A program made the position numbers and the translations under genes. Below are positions 1-10,600 of a stretch of DNA of 64,000 bases, piece by piece. This DNA is from Aquimarina sp. U1-2. Its GTDB lineage: Bacteria > Bacteroidota > Bacteroidia > Flavobacteriales > Flavobacteriaceae. The notes under the pieces are model-generated. The model made no database searches. It was not told the origin of the DNA and saw only the letters and a program-made list of their open reading frames with translations. Every line of letters starts with the position of its first letter. Positions within the stretch are counted from its first letter, which is position 1. Where the stretch lies: positions 124,001-188,000 of the forward strand of contig NZ_JAGKIK010000001.1 in NCBI RefSeq assembly GCF_017897595.1, written 5' to 3'.

Positions 1-1112
1 CAGACACTATCTGCTTTAAAACTCCGTGTTTCTCTAAGCGGGGGCATATATTGATACGATAATTTTCCTAAAGGCGCAGGCACTTGTTGAACAGGTTTCC
101 ATAAGGAATCATCGAAGCCATTTGACGTCCAACCCGCTATATCAATTCTGACATCAATAGTTTCTCCACCTCTAATACTATTATATACAATAGGTCCATA
201 CGACCACTTCCAACTTTCATCAGAGATAATAGTTTCAATATCTCCATTTTCGTATTCAACGATGAGCTGGCAAAGCAGTTTAGGAGGTGTTTTCCAATTG
301 GCCTTTTCCATCTGGAACAAATCTCTTTCTGTATGATTGTAAAAACCGTTTCCTAGTATACTTGCAATGCTATTTATTTTTTCTGATTTTAAGTTTTTCG
401 TGACATCATATGCAAGGTATTTTACTGTTTTTTGATAATCTGTAAATACAGGATCCAATACGTGATCACTTACTTTTTCCCCATTCAAGTATAACTCATA
501 ATATCCTAATCCCGAAATGTATACGGTGGCTTTTTTAATACTGCTTTTGATAGCAAATTCTTTACGCATGTACACTGCTAATGAATCTTCACTACTAAAA
601 GTGCGCGAATTATCATATTGGCTAAAGGGCTCTCTATGATCACTTACTTTTGCATACTTATTAGAGACCCATTGCGCTTTCCAGTCTGCAGGAGTTAACA
701 TTCCCGTTTGCCAATACCCTACTTTACTCCACTGACTTTCAGCTCCTATTTCATCCCAAACTTTTACTTTCCAAAAATATGTAGTATTCGATTGTAGAGA
801 ATTTCCGGAATAGAGGATATTGAGATTTTGAGCACTTTCTATTTTTCCTGAATTCCAAAGATCAGCTTCGGCTACAGAAAGCAATTTTTGAGAAGAAGCC
901 ACCAGAATCTGATACGCAGATTGATACTTTCCAGATGTGCTTGAGGTTAATTTCCAACTCAATTTGGGGTTTTTACGATCAATACCGATAGGATCTTGAA
1001 GATATTCTACAGTCATGTCTTGTACAATACTACGGCTTTGTTCTTGCTCACAGCTTATGGTAAGCAATGATATGACTAGAACAAGCGCTAAATGATTGCT
1101 AATGATTTTCAC
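1..1112 (-). CDS. GH78 alpha-L-rhamnosidase, N-terminal part (cut by window edge)
   Basis: The frame is open from a GTG at 1112 to the window edge (about 370 codons). It begins with a lipoprotein signal (basic start, hydrophobic run, lipobox ending SLLTISC). The mature part opens with MTVEYLQDPIGIDRKNPKLSW, the usual first beta-sandwich of GH78 alpha-L-rhamnosidases, followed by AYQILVASS, WNSGK, YFWKVKVWD and SQWSKVGYWQTGML. Near the edge it carries MPPLRETRSF, typical of the domain before the catalytic (alpha/alpha)6 barrel. The barrel itself lies outside the window, so catalytic residues cannot be checked. The GTG lies 5 nt after the GH2 stop codon, so the gene is co-transcribed and probably translationally coupled. 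The expected role is release of terminal alpha-L-rhamnose in the periplasm or at the outer membrane, feeding the rhamnose operon at 12615-19998. The family call rests on N-terminal motifs only. Confidence 0.83.
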   Translation of the reverse strand, partial: MKIISNHLALVLVISLLTISCEQEQSRSIVQDMTVEYLQDPIGIDRKNPKLSWKLTSSTSGKYQSAYQILVASSQKLLSVAEADLWNSGKIESAQNLNILYSGNSLQSNTTYFWKVKVWDEIGAESQWSKVGYWQTGMLTPADWKAQWVSNKYAKVSDHREPFSQYDNSRTFSSEDSLAVYMRKEFAIKSSIKKATVYISGLGYYELYLNGEKVSDHVLDPVFTDYQKTVKYLAYDVTKNLKSEKINSIASILGNGFYNHTERDLFQMEKANWKTPPKLLCQLIVEYENGDIETIISDESWKWSYGPIVYNSIRGGETIDVRIDIAGWTSNGFDDSLWKPVQQVPAPLGKLSYQYMPPLRETRSFKADSV

Positions 1113-1117
1113 GTGAA

Positions 1118-4100
1118 TTAAGGATTAATGGGATGGATAATAAAGCTATAGGTTTGAGCTTCGGCATTAATTCTGAAGGGCTCATGGGGTCTGGCATCAA
1201 TACTCCAGGTGTTATCGCCACCTACACCCATTTGTCGATGGTCTATATTAAGTGTAATTGTCTCGCCAAATTTTAAGTCTTCAATACGATTGGCCTGTTC
1301 GATCTGATCTTGTGCAAAAGGCCAGGCACTAAGGTTTAATGGTTGGTGAATTCCTTCAATACGAATTCCTTTTCCCTCAGCATTTGTTAGCGTAGCCCAA
1401 AATACGTCGGTTTTATTACTACTCTCCTGCGGCCGGACATAATAGGTGAAATCCTTTTTTACAGATTCAGTATACCTTCCAAAGAAAGCGCCGGTTTTCT
1501 TATCTGCATAATTTTCTAAAGGCCCCCGGCCAAACCATTGCAATTGATCAAATGCTTTAGGAATTTCAAGTTGCCAACCTATTCTGGGGATATCAGGAAG
1601 ATTTGATGCAGGTTGAAACGAATAATCCAATCGCATCGTACCATCAGTAGAGAATGTGTATATTTGAGTAATTAAAGATGCCGTGTCTCCTAATCTATGT
1701 GTGGTGACTACCTGGACCTTATGCTTCTCTTTCTTAGGTAAAATACTAACTAATTGTTGATTTGCAGAAGCTTCTTTCCAGATTTTTTGACGTTTCATAA
1801 TCCCATAAGCCAGATCATTATCTGTTGGTGCTCGCCAATAATTAGCTTTTGGAGCTTTTGCAATCATGTTTTCTCCATTAAGAGCATATTTAACCAGTGT
1901 TCCGGATTTTTTATCAAAAACGGCCTCAATAGTATTAATAGTGATGAGAATATGTGTATCTGTTTCTTCTAATGTTAGAGACATTTCTTTTCTTGGGGTA
2001 TTTTTCTTCGGAATATATTTCCATAAAAATTGCTCTGCAGCTATTTCAAATCCCTTTTTTGCCCAAGGCTTATCCTCTTTTAATACAAAAGCGATCTTGA
2101 TATGATACCTAAGCCCAGCTTCTGTCTTAACTTCAGGAAGTGACACTTGAAGAATTCCGTCTGCACCCGGAAGAATATCAGGAGATTCTGCTGTTCCGTT
2201 ACGGATCGCTTTTCCATCTTTAGTAATTTCCCAGGTCACATCATACTCCTTTAGATTTGTACGAAAATGCCGGTTGTGTACTTTAAATTGCCCTTTCGTT
2301 ATGCTATCTGCTTCTATGGTTACACGTTGCCAAACATATTTGGCTTGCCATGAGCCCGACTTTAGTTTTCCATCAGCAGTTATTAGTCCTTTTTGTATCG
2401 GGTTAAGGTCTGCTTGTTCTTGTCCAAAATCTACACCGTGTTTCCATAAAGGTTTTTCGTTTTGAGATTTCTTTTTTATCAATTGATCTCTCCAATCCCA
2501 TACAAAACCTCCTACAAAGCGAGGATATTTTCTAATGGCTTTCCAGTATCCTTCCAGGTCTCCGGTAGAATTTCCTTGAGAATGTGCATACTCGCACCAG
2601 ATCACGGGGCGTTTATCGTCAGCTTTTGTTACCAGGTCGATCATATCTTCAGTCAAACGATACATTCGACTAATAAAATCAGTATACATGCGGTCTTTCG
2701 GTTCAGGTTTTGGCCAATTGTATCCATAAATATTTTGCGCTCCTTCTGCATGAATCGGTCGTGTAGGATCAAACTCCTTTATCCAAGAAGACAAAGCTGC
2801 ATGATTTGGACCAAATCCAGATTCGTTACCTAAAGACCAGCTCACAATACTCGAATAGTTTTTATTGCGTTCTACCATCCTTATACCCCGTTCTAAAAAT
2901 GCTGTATGCCACTCTGGAAGATTACTGAATAAAGAGCCTTTACCATGACTTTCGATATTGGCCTCGTCCATCACATAAATTCCATATTCATCACAGAGTT
3001 CATACCAATAAGGGGGATTGGGATAATGAGAGGATCGCGATGCATTTATATTTAATTGTTTCATCAATTCAGCATCTCGACGCATTGCCTCTTTGGTTAC
3101 CGCTTTTCCTGTGGTAGCATCCCAATCATGACGGTTAACACCATATAACAATATTGGCACACCATTTACTTTAAACTGCCCATTACTGATATCAATCTCG
3201 CGAAACCCTATTTTCGTACTTCGTGCCTCTACAAGTCTATTTTTACTATCTTTTAAAGAAAGTACCAGCGTATACAGATGAGGATATTCTGCGGACCACT
3301 TTTTTGGGTTTACAACCTTGGTTTGTAATAAATTTTCAAAAGGACGGTTACCTATCTCTGGATGATACTCGTTTAAAATCTGATCTACTGTAGTTTCCAG
3401 AGGTTTTTCTAAAACTTTTTTTCCTGCTGCGTCAAAAAGTTCAACTTCTACCTTCCAATCCTTAGTGTCTGTTTTTTCAAACAGTTTGATTTCAGGACGT
3501 ATTTGTAATACAGCATCTTCATATTGATCATCTAGATCTGTGCGAACTGCGAAGTCATAAAGTTGTACTTTGGGTGCTGCTTCCAAGTATACCTCTCGCG
3601 TGATCCCGCTCATACGCCAGTGATCCTGGTCTTCAATATAACTACCATCACTCCATTGAGATACCTGAAACGCGATACTATTATCTTTGGGCTGTAAATA
3701 GGAAGTAATATCAAACTCGGCAGGAAGTCGATTATCTTCACTATAACCTACATACTTTCCATTTACCCATACAGATAAAGCAGAAGAAGCTGCCCCTATG
3801 TGTAACGTAATTTGCATATTTTTCCAGTTTCGAGGAATATCGATGCTTTTTCGATACAAACCTGTGGGGTTATAATCTTTGGGGATATGGGGTGGTTTCA
3901 CACCTTTCTTTTCCCAGATCTGATGCGTGAGTCGATGCCATGGTTTTCCATAGCCTTCGAGTTCCCAATTAGCAGGAACTGAAATGGTATTCCATCGTGT
4001 ATCAGAAAATGAATTTGCATAAAATTTATTGGGTACTTCAGAGGGATTTTCAACTAAATGAAATTTCCAAGAACCGTTTAACGATTTTTTCCTTTGAGAT

Positions 4101-4402
4101 TGATCCCGGTCTCCTTCTAATGCCATTTGTTGATTAGGGTACGAGATCGAGGTAGCGCGGGCCGGAAGTTTATTCACCTGTGTGACCGTAGGATTTTGCC
4201 AATAGGGTATTTGTTGGGAATACACCGACTCAAAAGTTAGGATGAATCCAATAAACAATATCAGAATACTCCTCTTTCTATAATAATTTTTAAACAAATG
4301 GATGATCTTTAAGATTGTAGATTCCTGATTATTATGAAAGCTACATGCTACATCCCCCTGACCCCCTTCAAAGGGGGAATTTTTTAAACCATACCTATAC
4401 AT
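1118..4402 (-). CDS. GH2 beta-galactosidase-like glycosidase (LacZ type), PUL1
   Basis: This is a full-length LacZ-type GH2 enzyme with a sugar-binding jelly roll, Ig-like domain, TIM barrel, second Ig-like domain and C-terminal Bgal_small_N domain. Both catalytic glutamates are visible: the acid/base in [11 protein letters not shown] and the nucleophile in [12 protein letters not shown]. It should remove terminal beta-linked galactose or a related sugar from oligosaccharides. A Sec signal (KRSILILFIGFILTFESVYS) precedes mature QQIPYWQNP. The start is doubtful. The ATG at 4402 would make the first 25 or so residues (NSPFEGGQG...) come from an interspersed hairpin repeat, which is unlike a signal peptide. 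A TTG at 4297, just before KNYYRKRS, is a plausible alternative. The gene lies between the sulfatase and GH78 and is a paralogue of the GH2 at 20075-23284, sharing RATSISY and the domain order. Substrate is unproven; related GH2 enzymes also act on beta-glucuronides. Confidence 0.9.
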   Translation of the reverse strand: MYRYGLKNSPFEGGQGDVACSFHNNQESTILKIIHLFKNYYRKRSILILFIGFILTFESVYSQQIPYWQNPTVTQVNKLPARATSISYPNQQMALEGDRDQSQRKKSLNGSWKFHLVENPSEVPNKFYANSFSDTRWNTISVPANWELEGYGKPWHRLTHQIWEKKGVKPPHIPKDYNPTGLYRKSIDIPRNWKNMQITLHIGAASSALSVWVNGKYVGYSEDNRLPAEFDITSYLQPKDNSIAFQVSQWSDGSYIEDQDHWRMSGITREVYLEAAPKVQLYDFAVRTDLDDQYEDAVLQIRPEIKLFEKTDTKDWKVEVELFDAAGKKVLEKPLETTVDQILNEYHPEIGNRPFENLLQTKVVNPKKWSAEYPHLYTLVLSLKDSKNRLVEARSTKIGFREIDISNGQFKVNGVPILLYGVNRHDWDATTGKAVTKEAMRRDAELMKQLNINASRSSHYPNPPYWYELCDEYGIYVMDEANIESHGKGSLFSNLPEWHTAFLERGIRMVERNKNYSSIVSWSLGNESGFGPNHAALSSWIKEFDPTRPIHAEGAQNIYGYNWPKPEPKDRMYTDFISRMYRLTEDMIDLVTKADDKRPVIWCEYAHSQGNSTGDLEGYWKAIRKYPRFVGGFVWDWRDQLIKKKSQNEKPLWKHGVDFGQEQADLNPIQKGLITADGKLKSGSWQAKYVWQRVTIEADSITKGQFKVHNRHFRTNLKEYDVTWEITKDGKAIRNGTAESPDILPGADGILQVSLPEVKTEAGLRYHIKIAFVLKEDKPWAKKGFEIAAEQFLWKYIPKKNTPRKEMSLTLEETDTHILITINTIEAVFDKKSGTLVKYALNGENMIAKAPKANYWRAPTDNDLAYGIMKRQKIWKEASANQQLVSILPKKEKHKVQVVTTHRLGDTASLITQIYTFSTDGTMRLDYSFQPASNLPDIPRIGWQLEIPKAFDQLQWFGRGPLENYADKKTGAFFGRYTESVKKDFTYYVRPQESSNKTDVFWATLTNAEGKGIRIEGIHQPLNLSAWPFAQDQIEQANRIEDLKFGETITLNIDHRQMGVGGDNTWSIDARPHEPFRINAEAQTYSFIIHPINP
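4351..4383. repeat. Interspersed GC-rich hairpin repeat at the GH2 start
   Basis: The stretch contains CCCCCTT (4362-4368) and AAGGGGG (4371-4377), a perfect 7-bp inverted repeat with a 2-nt loop in an otherwise AT-rich setting. Read on the minus strand it encodes NSPFEGGQGD, which resembles SPFEGG-type peptides often mis-annotated at gene starts in flavobacteria because a short repeat is translated. It lies between the sulfatase stop and the first certain codons of the GH2 signal peptide. The identity as a multi-copy repeat is from general knowledge; only one copy is in this window. Confidence 0.6.
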
Positions 4403-4446
4403 ACGCTTACTTACTTAAAGTTTGTCAAAATGATTATTGTTTCACC

Positions 4447-5895
4447 CTAAAAGGCGGCTTTTTTAACCGCTGTATACTTTTCTTTTACCTTTTTTTCTAA
4501 TGGTTTATACTCCGATTTATCTATTAAATTATTGGTTTCGTTCGGGTCCTTTGACAGGTCATATAACTCTTCAAAAATGATTTCATCGGTATTTTGATTC
4601 ATAAAATACTTCATATACTTTTTATCCTTCCACACCAAACCCTCTGTACTCGGAATGTAGTAGTGTTCTGACGATTGCCACAAATGTTCATAGAAAAAAG
4701 CATCTCGCCATTCGATCTCTGGATTTTCTATCAGTTTAGTAAGATCTTTCCCCTGCATAGTGATAGGAGTGGTCACATGGGCCATAGATAAAATCGTAGG
4801 AGCAATATCAATATTCAATACTTTTTTATCAATTGTTTTACCAATAGTAGGATTTCTGGGATCATAAATAATCATGGGTACCCGTATAGAAGGATCACTA
4901 CCATACCACTTACCGGCAAAACCATATTCACCTAAGTAAAAGCCATTATCGCTAGTATATATAATCACCGTATTTTGATCTTTTCCGGTTGCTTTTAGTT
5001 GTTCCACAAGCTTCCCCACGATCACATCTACTCCGTGGATGAGTTGGTAATATTTTTTAATGGATATTTGCTGCATTTCTGGGGTTGCAAAACGCGTTTG
5101 CCAACGTTTTCGGGCGACATTGTTAGTTGTGAAACTAGCAGGGAAATGATTAAGATACGCCTCTGCAGAGGTAGAAGGAATTAATAGAGTATCCCCCTTA
5201 TACAAATTGTTATAGGCACTATCTGGTAAAAAATACCCGGGATCCCCTTCTACATGAGGAGCTTTAAAACTAATCGATAAACAGAAAGGTTTTTCAGTGT
5301 TTTTTTGTTGTTCTAAAAATTCAAAAGCTTGTTGCCCTATTTTTTGAGTCAGATGGATGGGGTCTCCGTTTTCATCTTTTTGATTAAAAGAACCCTGTCC
5401 GCCAAAACCTTTCCAGTAATCATACTCCGCGACTGGTAATTGATTGCCCACACCATATTTTCCTATAAATCCAGTAATATATCCCGCTTTTCGTAAAAGC
5501 AGCGGATAGGTGTTCTGTAATTGTGTTGAGGTAAAGTTTTTACTAAATCCCCATATCTGATGCCTGCGGGCATATTGCCCCGATAAAATACTCGCCCTGC
5601 TTACTGCACAGATAGACGTAGTGACGTATGCATTCTTAAAATACACGCCTTTTTTTGCTAAGGAGTCAATATGAGGAGTTTTGATATCAGGGTTTCCTGT
5701 ATAACTTAAGGCATCCCAGCGTTGATCATCGGTAAGCAGAAAGATGATATTAGGGCGTTCTATCGAGTCGACATCCTTCGATCGTTCATTTTTCTCACCC
5801 TTACATTGGCAAAATGTAGTGATTAAGAGTAGCGCTATGGCAATTTTAGCACTTTTTTTTATGATAGTGTTATCTATTTTTACTTGAATATTCAT
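4447..5895 (-). CDS. S1 formylglycine-dependent sulfatase (lipoprotein), PUL1
   Basis: The protein is an alkaline-phosphatase-fold S1 sulfatase. RPNIIFLLTDDQRWDALS gives the metal-binding aspartate pair, and SICAVSRASILSGQYARRH is the formylglycine site, with Cys to be oxidised by a formylglycine-generating enzyme. Valine at the third position of C-x-P/A-x-R departs from the textbook motif but is seen in some S1 subfamilies. Later motifs are IGKYGVG and VIIYTSDNGFYLGEYGFAGKW. I chose the ATG at 5895 over the upstream one at 5970 because it directly starts a lipoprotein signal (basic KKSAK, hydrophobic IAIALLLITTFC, lipobox Cys), while the longer version adds an unlike N-terminus. It follows susD in the same direction and precedes the GH2 by about 45 nt. 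It should remove sulfate esters so that GH2 and GH78 can act. The sulfated sugar and position are not readable from sequence. Confidence 0.9.
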   Translation of the reverse strand: MNIQVKIDNTIIKKSAKIAIALLLITTFCQCKGEKNERSKDVDSIERPNIIFLLTDDQRWDALSYTGNPDIKTPHIDSLAKKGVYFKNAYVTTSICAVSRASILSGQYARRHQIWGFSKNFTSTQLQNTYPLLLRKAGYITGFIGKYGVGNQLPVAEYDYWKGFGGQGSFNQKDENGDPIHLTQKIGQQAFEFLEQQKNTEKPFCLSISFKAPHVEGDPGYFLPDSAYNNLYKGDTLLIPSTSAEAYLNHFPASFTTNNVARKRWQTRFATPEMQQISIKKYYQLIHGVDVIVGKLVEQLKATGKDQNTVIIYTSDNGFYLGEYGFAGKWYGSDPSIRVPMIIYDPRNPTIGKTIDKKVLNIDIAPTILSMAHVTTPITMQGKDLTKLIENPEIEWRDAFFYEHLWQSSEHYYIPSTEGLVWKDKKYMKYFMNQNTDEIIFEELYDLSKDPNETNNLIDKSEYKPLEKKVKEKYTAVKKAAF

Positions 5896-5980
5896 GAAAC
5901 TGCAACTATTATTTATGGTGAAAAAGATAAAATACCTTCTGGATGTTAAGGCGATAACATCCAAAGGCATTTTTTCTGTG

Positions 5981-6093
5981 TGATATTTTGTGCTTTACAC
6001 AATCATAAATAAACTATTAAAATTGACTCACCCAAACGTCTTATCATTTGACTGACATTGACTACCTATCACATAAAATTGTGTAAAATATCA
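5981..6093. repeat. Long-range inverted repeat between susD and sulfatase
   Basis: TGATATTTT...ACACAAT (5981-6003, with seven extra bases inside) is complementary to ATTGTGTAAAATATCA (6078-6093). The arms enclose about 74 nt. The spacer contains three TTGACT copies starting at 6023, 6048 and 6058. It lies just downstream of susD on the transcript. It may be an mRNA structure that sets lower expression of the enzyme genes, or a regulatory site. I see no T-run that would make it an intrinsic terminator. Confidence 0.4.
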
Positions 6094-6122
6094 AAAAAAA
6101 ATAATTAAAATTATCTTATAAG

Positions 6123-7586
6123 TTATTCCCATCCTGGAGTTTGCTGCATCCCAAACTCTATGACTTGGTTATCAGGAATTCCAATTATTGTTCTAATATT
6201 TTGATATGCATTTCCTGTTAGTGTTAAACCATCTGCAACCTGTTGTGCCCCGTGTGCTGTCATAACTTCGACTAACTTACCTGTTCGCAACAAATCAAAA
6301 TAACGATGCCCTTCAAAAACCAGTTCTCTTCTTCGTTCATCTGCTATTGTCTGCTCGAGATTAGCTAGCTCTTGTGGACTTAATTGAGGACTTAATCCTG
6401 CTCGTTGTCGTATTGTCGCTAGGATAGTTAATGGGTCTCCCCCACCTACTTTCTCATAACATTCTGCAAGCATCAATAAGGCATCTGCGTAGCGATACAT
6501 TTGCCAGTTTATGTCCTGTTGGTTCAAATTATCTTGCGTAACAAAAGGTTTTGCAAATTTACCAGCCCATGGGTACGCTACACCGGTATCATCTATATAT
6601 ATCCTGATATTATGAGCCCTGCGCTGATCATCATCACTGTATAGATCAATTAAATCTTGCGTAGGTTGGTATTGATTGCCATTAGGATTTGGGTTAATAC
6701 CTTCTCCTAAAATTTCCTGCTCACTTACAGAGGGCACATAGGCACTAAAAAAGTCGGCACCTTGCAATAAAGAAGGACTGTACTGAATTTCAAAAATCCC
6801 TTCATTATGATTTCTGGTAAAAAATACATCTTCATAATTGGGGAGTAAAGAATACCCTAATCTGGTAATTTCTTCTAGTAATGGTCTGGCAGCTTCATAT
6901 TGTGGTGGTGATTGTGCCATATGCATTTTTGCTTTTAGCATTAAAGCTGCACCTCTAGTAGCTCGACCAGGATCGTCTGTAGTGTTGGGTAGCAAATCAA
7001 TTGCTTCTTGTATATGATCAAAAATAGCAGTATATATTTCTTCTTGTGTATCTCTTTCTAAAAATTCATCCGATAATATCTGATCAGGGGTTTCACCAGG
7101 ACGTATAATAAATGGCACATCTCCAAAAATTCGAGTTAAGTGAAAATAAAATAACGTTCGTAAAAATAGTGTTTCGCCTTTTCTGGCATCTTTAGTATTC
7201 TCATCATTAAAAACCGCGTTATCCACACTAGCCAGTATAAAATTAGCTCTTGCAATTCCTTGATACAACCTGTTCCAATATTCTGAAATATTGGCATTAG
7301 TAGAATTCATTGAGAACTCATCGATTTCCCTATTCGCCAGTGCGCTATTATTTACGATTTCGATATTTGTATTATCAGATCGGCTTTCTCCAAACCGAAG
7401 CTGAAATCCTCCACCATTATATAACGCCCTATTTGAATTATACACGGCAGCCAATCCTTGATCAATTTCGTTTTCGTTTTGAAAAAAATCAACAGGTGTT
7501 CTAAATTGTACGGGTTCCTCGTCTAGAAAGTCGTTACAACCTACCAGGAACGTGCTTATTACTATGATTTTCAAAAATTTTCTCAT
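6123..7586 (-). CDS. susD-like: SusD/RagB-family glycan-binding lipoprotein, PUL1
   Basis: A 487-residue RagB/SusD protein with lipoprotein signal MRKFLKIIVISTFLVGC and the family start NDFLDEEPVQF. Typical segments follow: an alpha-helical TPR-like core (ARKGETLFLRTLFYFHLTRIFGDVPFI), PGRATRGAALMLKAKMHM, and the C-terminal WQMYRYADALLMLAECYEKVGG plus ERRRELVFEGHRYFDLLRTGK. It acts as the surface lid over the SusC channel and binds oligosaccharide before TonB-driven import. It lies 21 nt downstream of susC, the usual pairing. Ligand specificity cannot be read from the sequence; context suggests a sulfated rhamnose-containing oligosaccharide. Confidence 0.95.
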   Translation of the reverse strand: MRKFLKIIVISTFLVGCNDFLDEEPVQFRTPVDFFQNENEIDQGLAAVYNSNRALYNGGGFQLRFGESRSDNTNIEIVNNSALANREIDEFSMNSTNANISEYWNRLYQGIARANFILASVDNAVFNDENTKDARKGETLFLRTLFYFHLTRIFGDVPFIIRPGETPDQILSDEFLERDTQEEIYTAIFDHIQEAIDLLPNTTDDPGRATRGAALMLKAKMHMAQSPPQYEAARPLLEEITRLGYSLLPNYEDVFFTRNHNEGIFEIQYSPSLLQGADFFSAYVPSVSEQEILGEGINPNPNGNQYQPTQDLIDLYSDDDQRRAHNIRIYIDDTGVAYPWAGKFAKPFVTQDNLNQQDINWQMYRYADALLMLAECYEKVGGGDPLTILATIRQRAGLSPQLSPQELANLEQTIADERRRELVFEGHRYFDLLRTGKLVEVMTAHGAQQVADGLTLTGNAYQNIRTIIGIPDNQVIEFGMQQTPGWE

Positions 7587-7607
7587 AATATCTTATCTTT
7601 TCTAATT

Positions 7608-10600
7608 TTAAAAAGTAATATCAAGGCCTAAACTTACTGTTCTAGCTATAGGGAAAGCTCCATTATCTACATTTCTTACAGCAGCATTATCTGCGTTTCG
7701 GTTTACCGTAGGGTTACCATATTCATATTCAGTAAACAGAAAAGGGTTTTGAGCACTAATATAGACACGTGCATTTCTAAAACTATCGTTAAAAAAATTT
7801 CCCTCTAATCGATATCCTAAAGTAATATTTCTAATCCATAAATAATCTGCCGCCTGAACTGCTAGAGAATTAGGAGCCCTAAAAAATTGACGACTTCTTC
7901 CACTCGCAGTACCTGGTATTGTACTTGTAGTAGGATCATCTCCCGGTCGCCATCGGTTGAGAAGTAATGGATCAATGTTGAACTGCCCATCAGTTTGGTC
8001 CCATAAGTACTGGTTTTGTCCTAACAAGATATCTTGTCCTACAGCCCCATCACCCGTAATACTCAGGTCGATATTTTTATAATTAATTCTAGTTGAAAAC
8101 CCGAATACGAAATCTGGATTAGGATCTCCTATGATCGTAAGATCGTTGGCTCTAAGTTCTCCATCGGCTTGATCAGGGATCCCATCACCATCTGTATCGA
8201 TAGTAGGAATATCTTCAAATTTTAGAGAACCTTCAACAGCCCCTGGATATTTAGGTATATCAGGATTATCGATTTCTTCTTGAGTAAATAAACCGGTCAC
8301 ATTAAAACCTCTATATAGGCCAATGGGTTGCCCTTCTCTTATCTCGGTCATATTAATAACCTGACCATCTACTCTGGTTAAATCACTACCCCCTGGGAAA
8401 AAGAATCCTGATTCTTGTGGGATGTCAATCACCTCATTTCGATTAGATGTATAATTTAGATTTATAGACCAGCTAAAATCTGATTTTTCTATAATACGCG
8501 CAGAGAGTTCCAATTCATAACCTTTATTTTGAATTTCTCCTAAGTTTGCACCTACTCCCCCTAATCCACTTGTTCTAGGAAGATTTTGAGTAAACAAAAA
8601 ATCAACAGATCTTGTATCATAATAGTCTGCACTTAATGTTATTCTATTTCGAAAAAGTCCCAAATCAATACCAAAGTTCGTTTCACGGGTTTCTTCCCAT
8701 CCCAGATTTTGATTAGGTAGCCCTGTAACAGCTGCCCCTGGGGCCAAAGTATTACCATAAAGATAATTTACATCAAGATTGGGACTTTGAACACCTACTC
8801 TACCCCTAAATGTGTAATTTCCTGTATTGCTATTATTACCACTAATACCATAGCCACCTTCAATTTTTAAATCAGAAATTACATTTCGAATAGGTTTAAA
8901 AAACGCTTCATTAGATATTCGCCAGGCAGCTCCAAAAGCAGGGAAATTACCATATCGATTGCCTTCTCCAAATCTAGAAGTCCCGTCTCTACGCACAGTA
9001 GCTGTCAAATAATACCGCTCATCGAAACTATAATCTAAACGACCAATAAGAGAAGTTAAGGTAAAAACCTGATTATCTGTTCTAGCGTTAAATTGTGAAG
9101 GGTCTACGGTATTCCCAACGCTAGGTATACGAATTTCGGGGTCTGCTAAATTATTTGATTGTAAAAAAGTCTCTGTAGCTTCGCGTTTCTCTGCCGTAAA
9201 GCCCGCTAAAAGTTGTAAACTATGCCTTTGGTTATTCCCGAATCGCTTAGCATAATTTAAGGTGTTTTCTAACACCCAGTTAAAAGCTGTACTTTCAAGA
9301 ACTGATGCCGAGGCTCTAGTAGTACCTAAAGGACTCGCCCGTACATTAGGCCCAGGTAATTTGGCAGGAACAAAAGAGGTGTTTCTTCTATCTATAGATT
9401 GTAAAGAACCAAAAATTTTGGCTTTTAAACCTGGTAGAAATTCCCACTCCAGAAATGTTCCTAGACGAACCAAATCGGCTCTGCGTTCTGCTTCTCTTTC
9501 GGTCATAAAGCTTACAGGGTTTGCGTTTCTGGATCTAAAAAGAGAAACTCCTGTTATAGACCCTGTTAATTCTCCATCGTCATCCCGTAAAGGAGCAGAA
9601 GGATCCATCCATTGTGCAAGGGGAATAGCGCTATAAAATCTACCATTTCCTGATATTGCGTTAACTCCGTTTCCTGTAGCAGTTGTTCGACTTGGCGCAA
9701 AATTGAGTCCTAATCTTAGCTTATCGGTAATATCGGTATCAAAATTAAAATTTAAAGAATATCGCTTAAAGCCAGTATTTATGACGGTACCTTCACGATC
9801 TTGATGCGCTATAGAAGTAGCATATCGACTACGTTGACTACCTCCTTTTACGCCAATGCTGTAGTTTCTTACCAGTGCATCTCTGGTTATCAAGTCAAAC
9901 CAATTGTTACCTTCTCCCAAGCCTGCTGCTAATGCAGCATTGATCTCATCGCGTGCATCGAGCTGTAATCCTCCTAAAGGGGATCCTGCAGCCTCTTGAT
10001 CTTCGAATACTTCTAGCGTATAGTTTGCAAGTTCTGTGGCATTTAACACATCTGGTTTTTCATAATCTGGTATAGACTGAATTCCCACATTGGTACTAAA
10101 TGAAATTACCGGAGTCGTATTTTTCTTTCCTGTTTTTGTAGTGATCACTATTACCCCATTAGAGGCACGAGACCCATATAATGCTTTGGATGCCGCATCT
10201 TTGAGCACACTAATCGATTCTATATCATTTGGGTTGATAGAATTGAGAATATAATTATCCTGTTGATCTCCTGCATTGGTTCCTAATGGAAAACCATCTA
10301 CAACAAAAAGAGGATTGTTATTTCCAAAAGTCGAAACTCCTCTAATATTAAGCTGAGGGCCTCCATCGGGTGCTCCATTTTCTCTAAATTGCAAACCTGA
10401 CACCTGACCAAAAAGAGCTTGCTCAAATGTGGCTATTTGTTGATTTTCTATAGTTTCGGCTTCAACTGTAGAAACGGCACCTATGATCTCTGATTGCTTA
10501 CGCGTACCATAGGCTACCACTACAATTTTCTCTAATCCCAGTACTTCTTCTGTTAAAGAAACATCGATAATTTTTCGCCCATTGACTACAATTTCTCTAT

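Noticed and set aside
9262..9636. 124-residue plus-strand frame inside PUL1 susC
   Set aside because: It is antisense to barrel strands of susC and shows no signal, domain or plausible start region.
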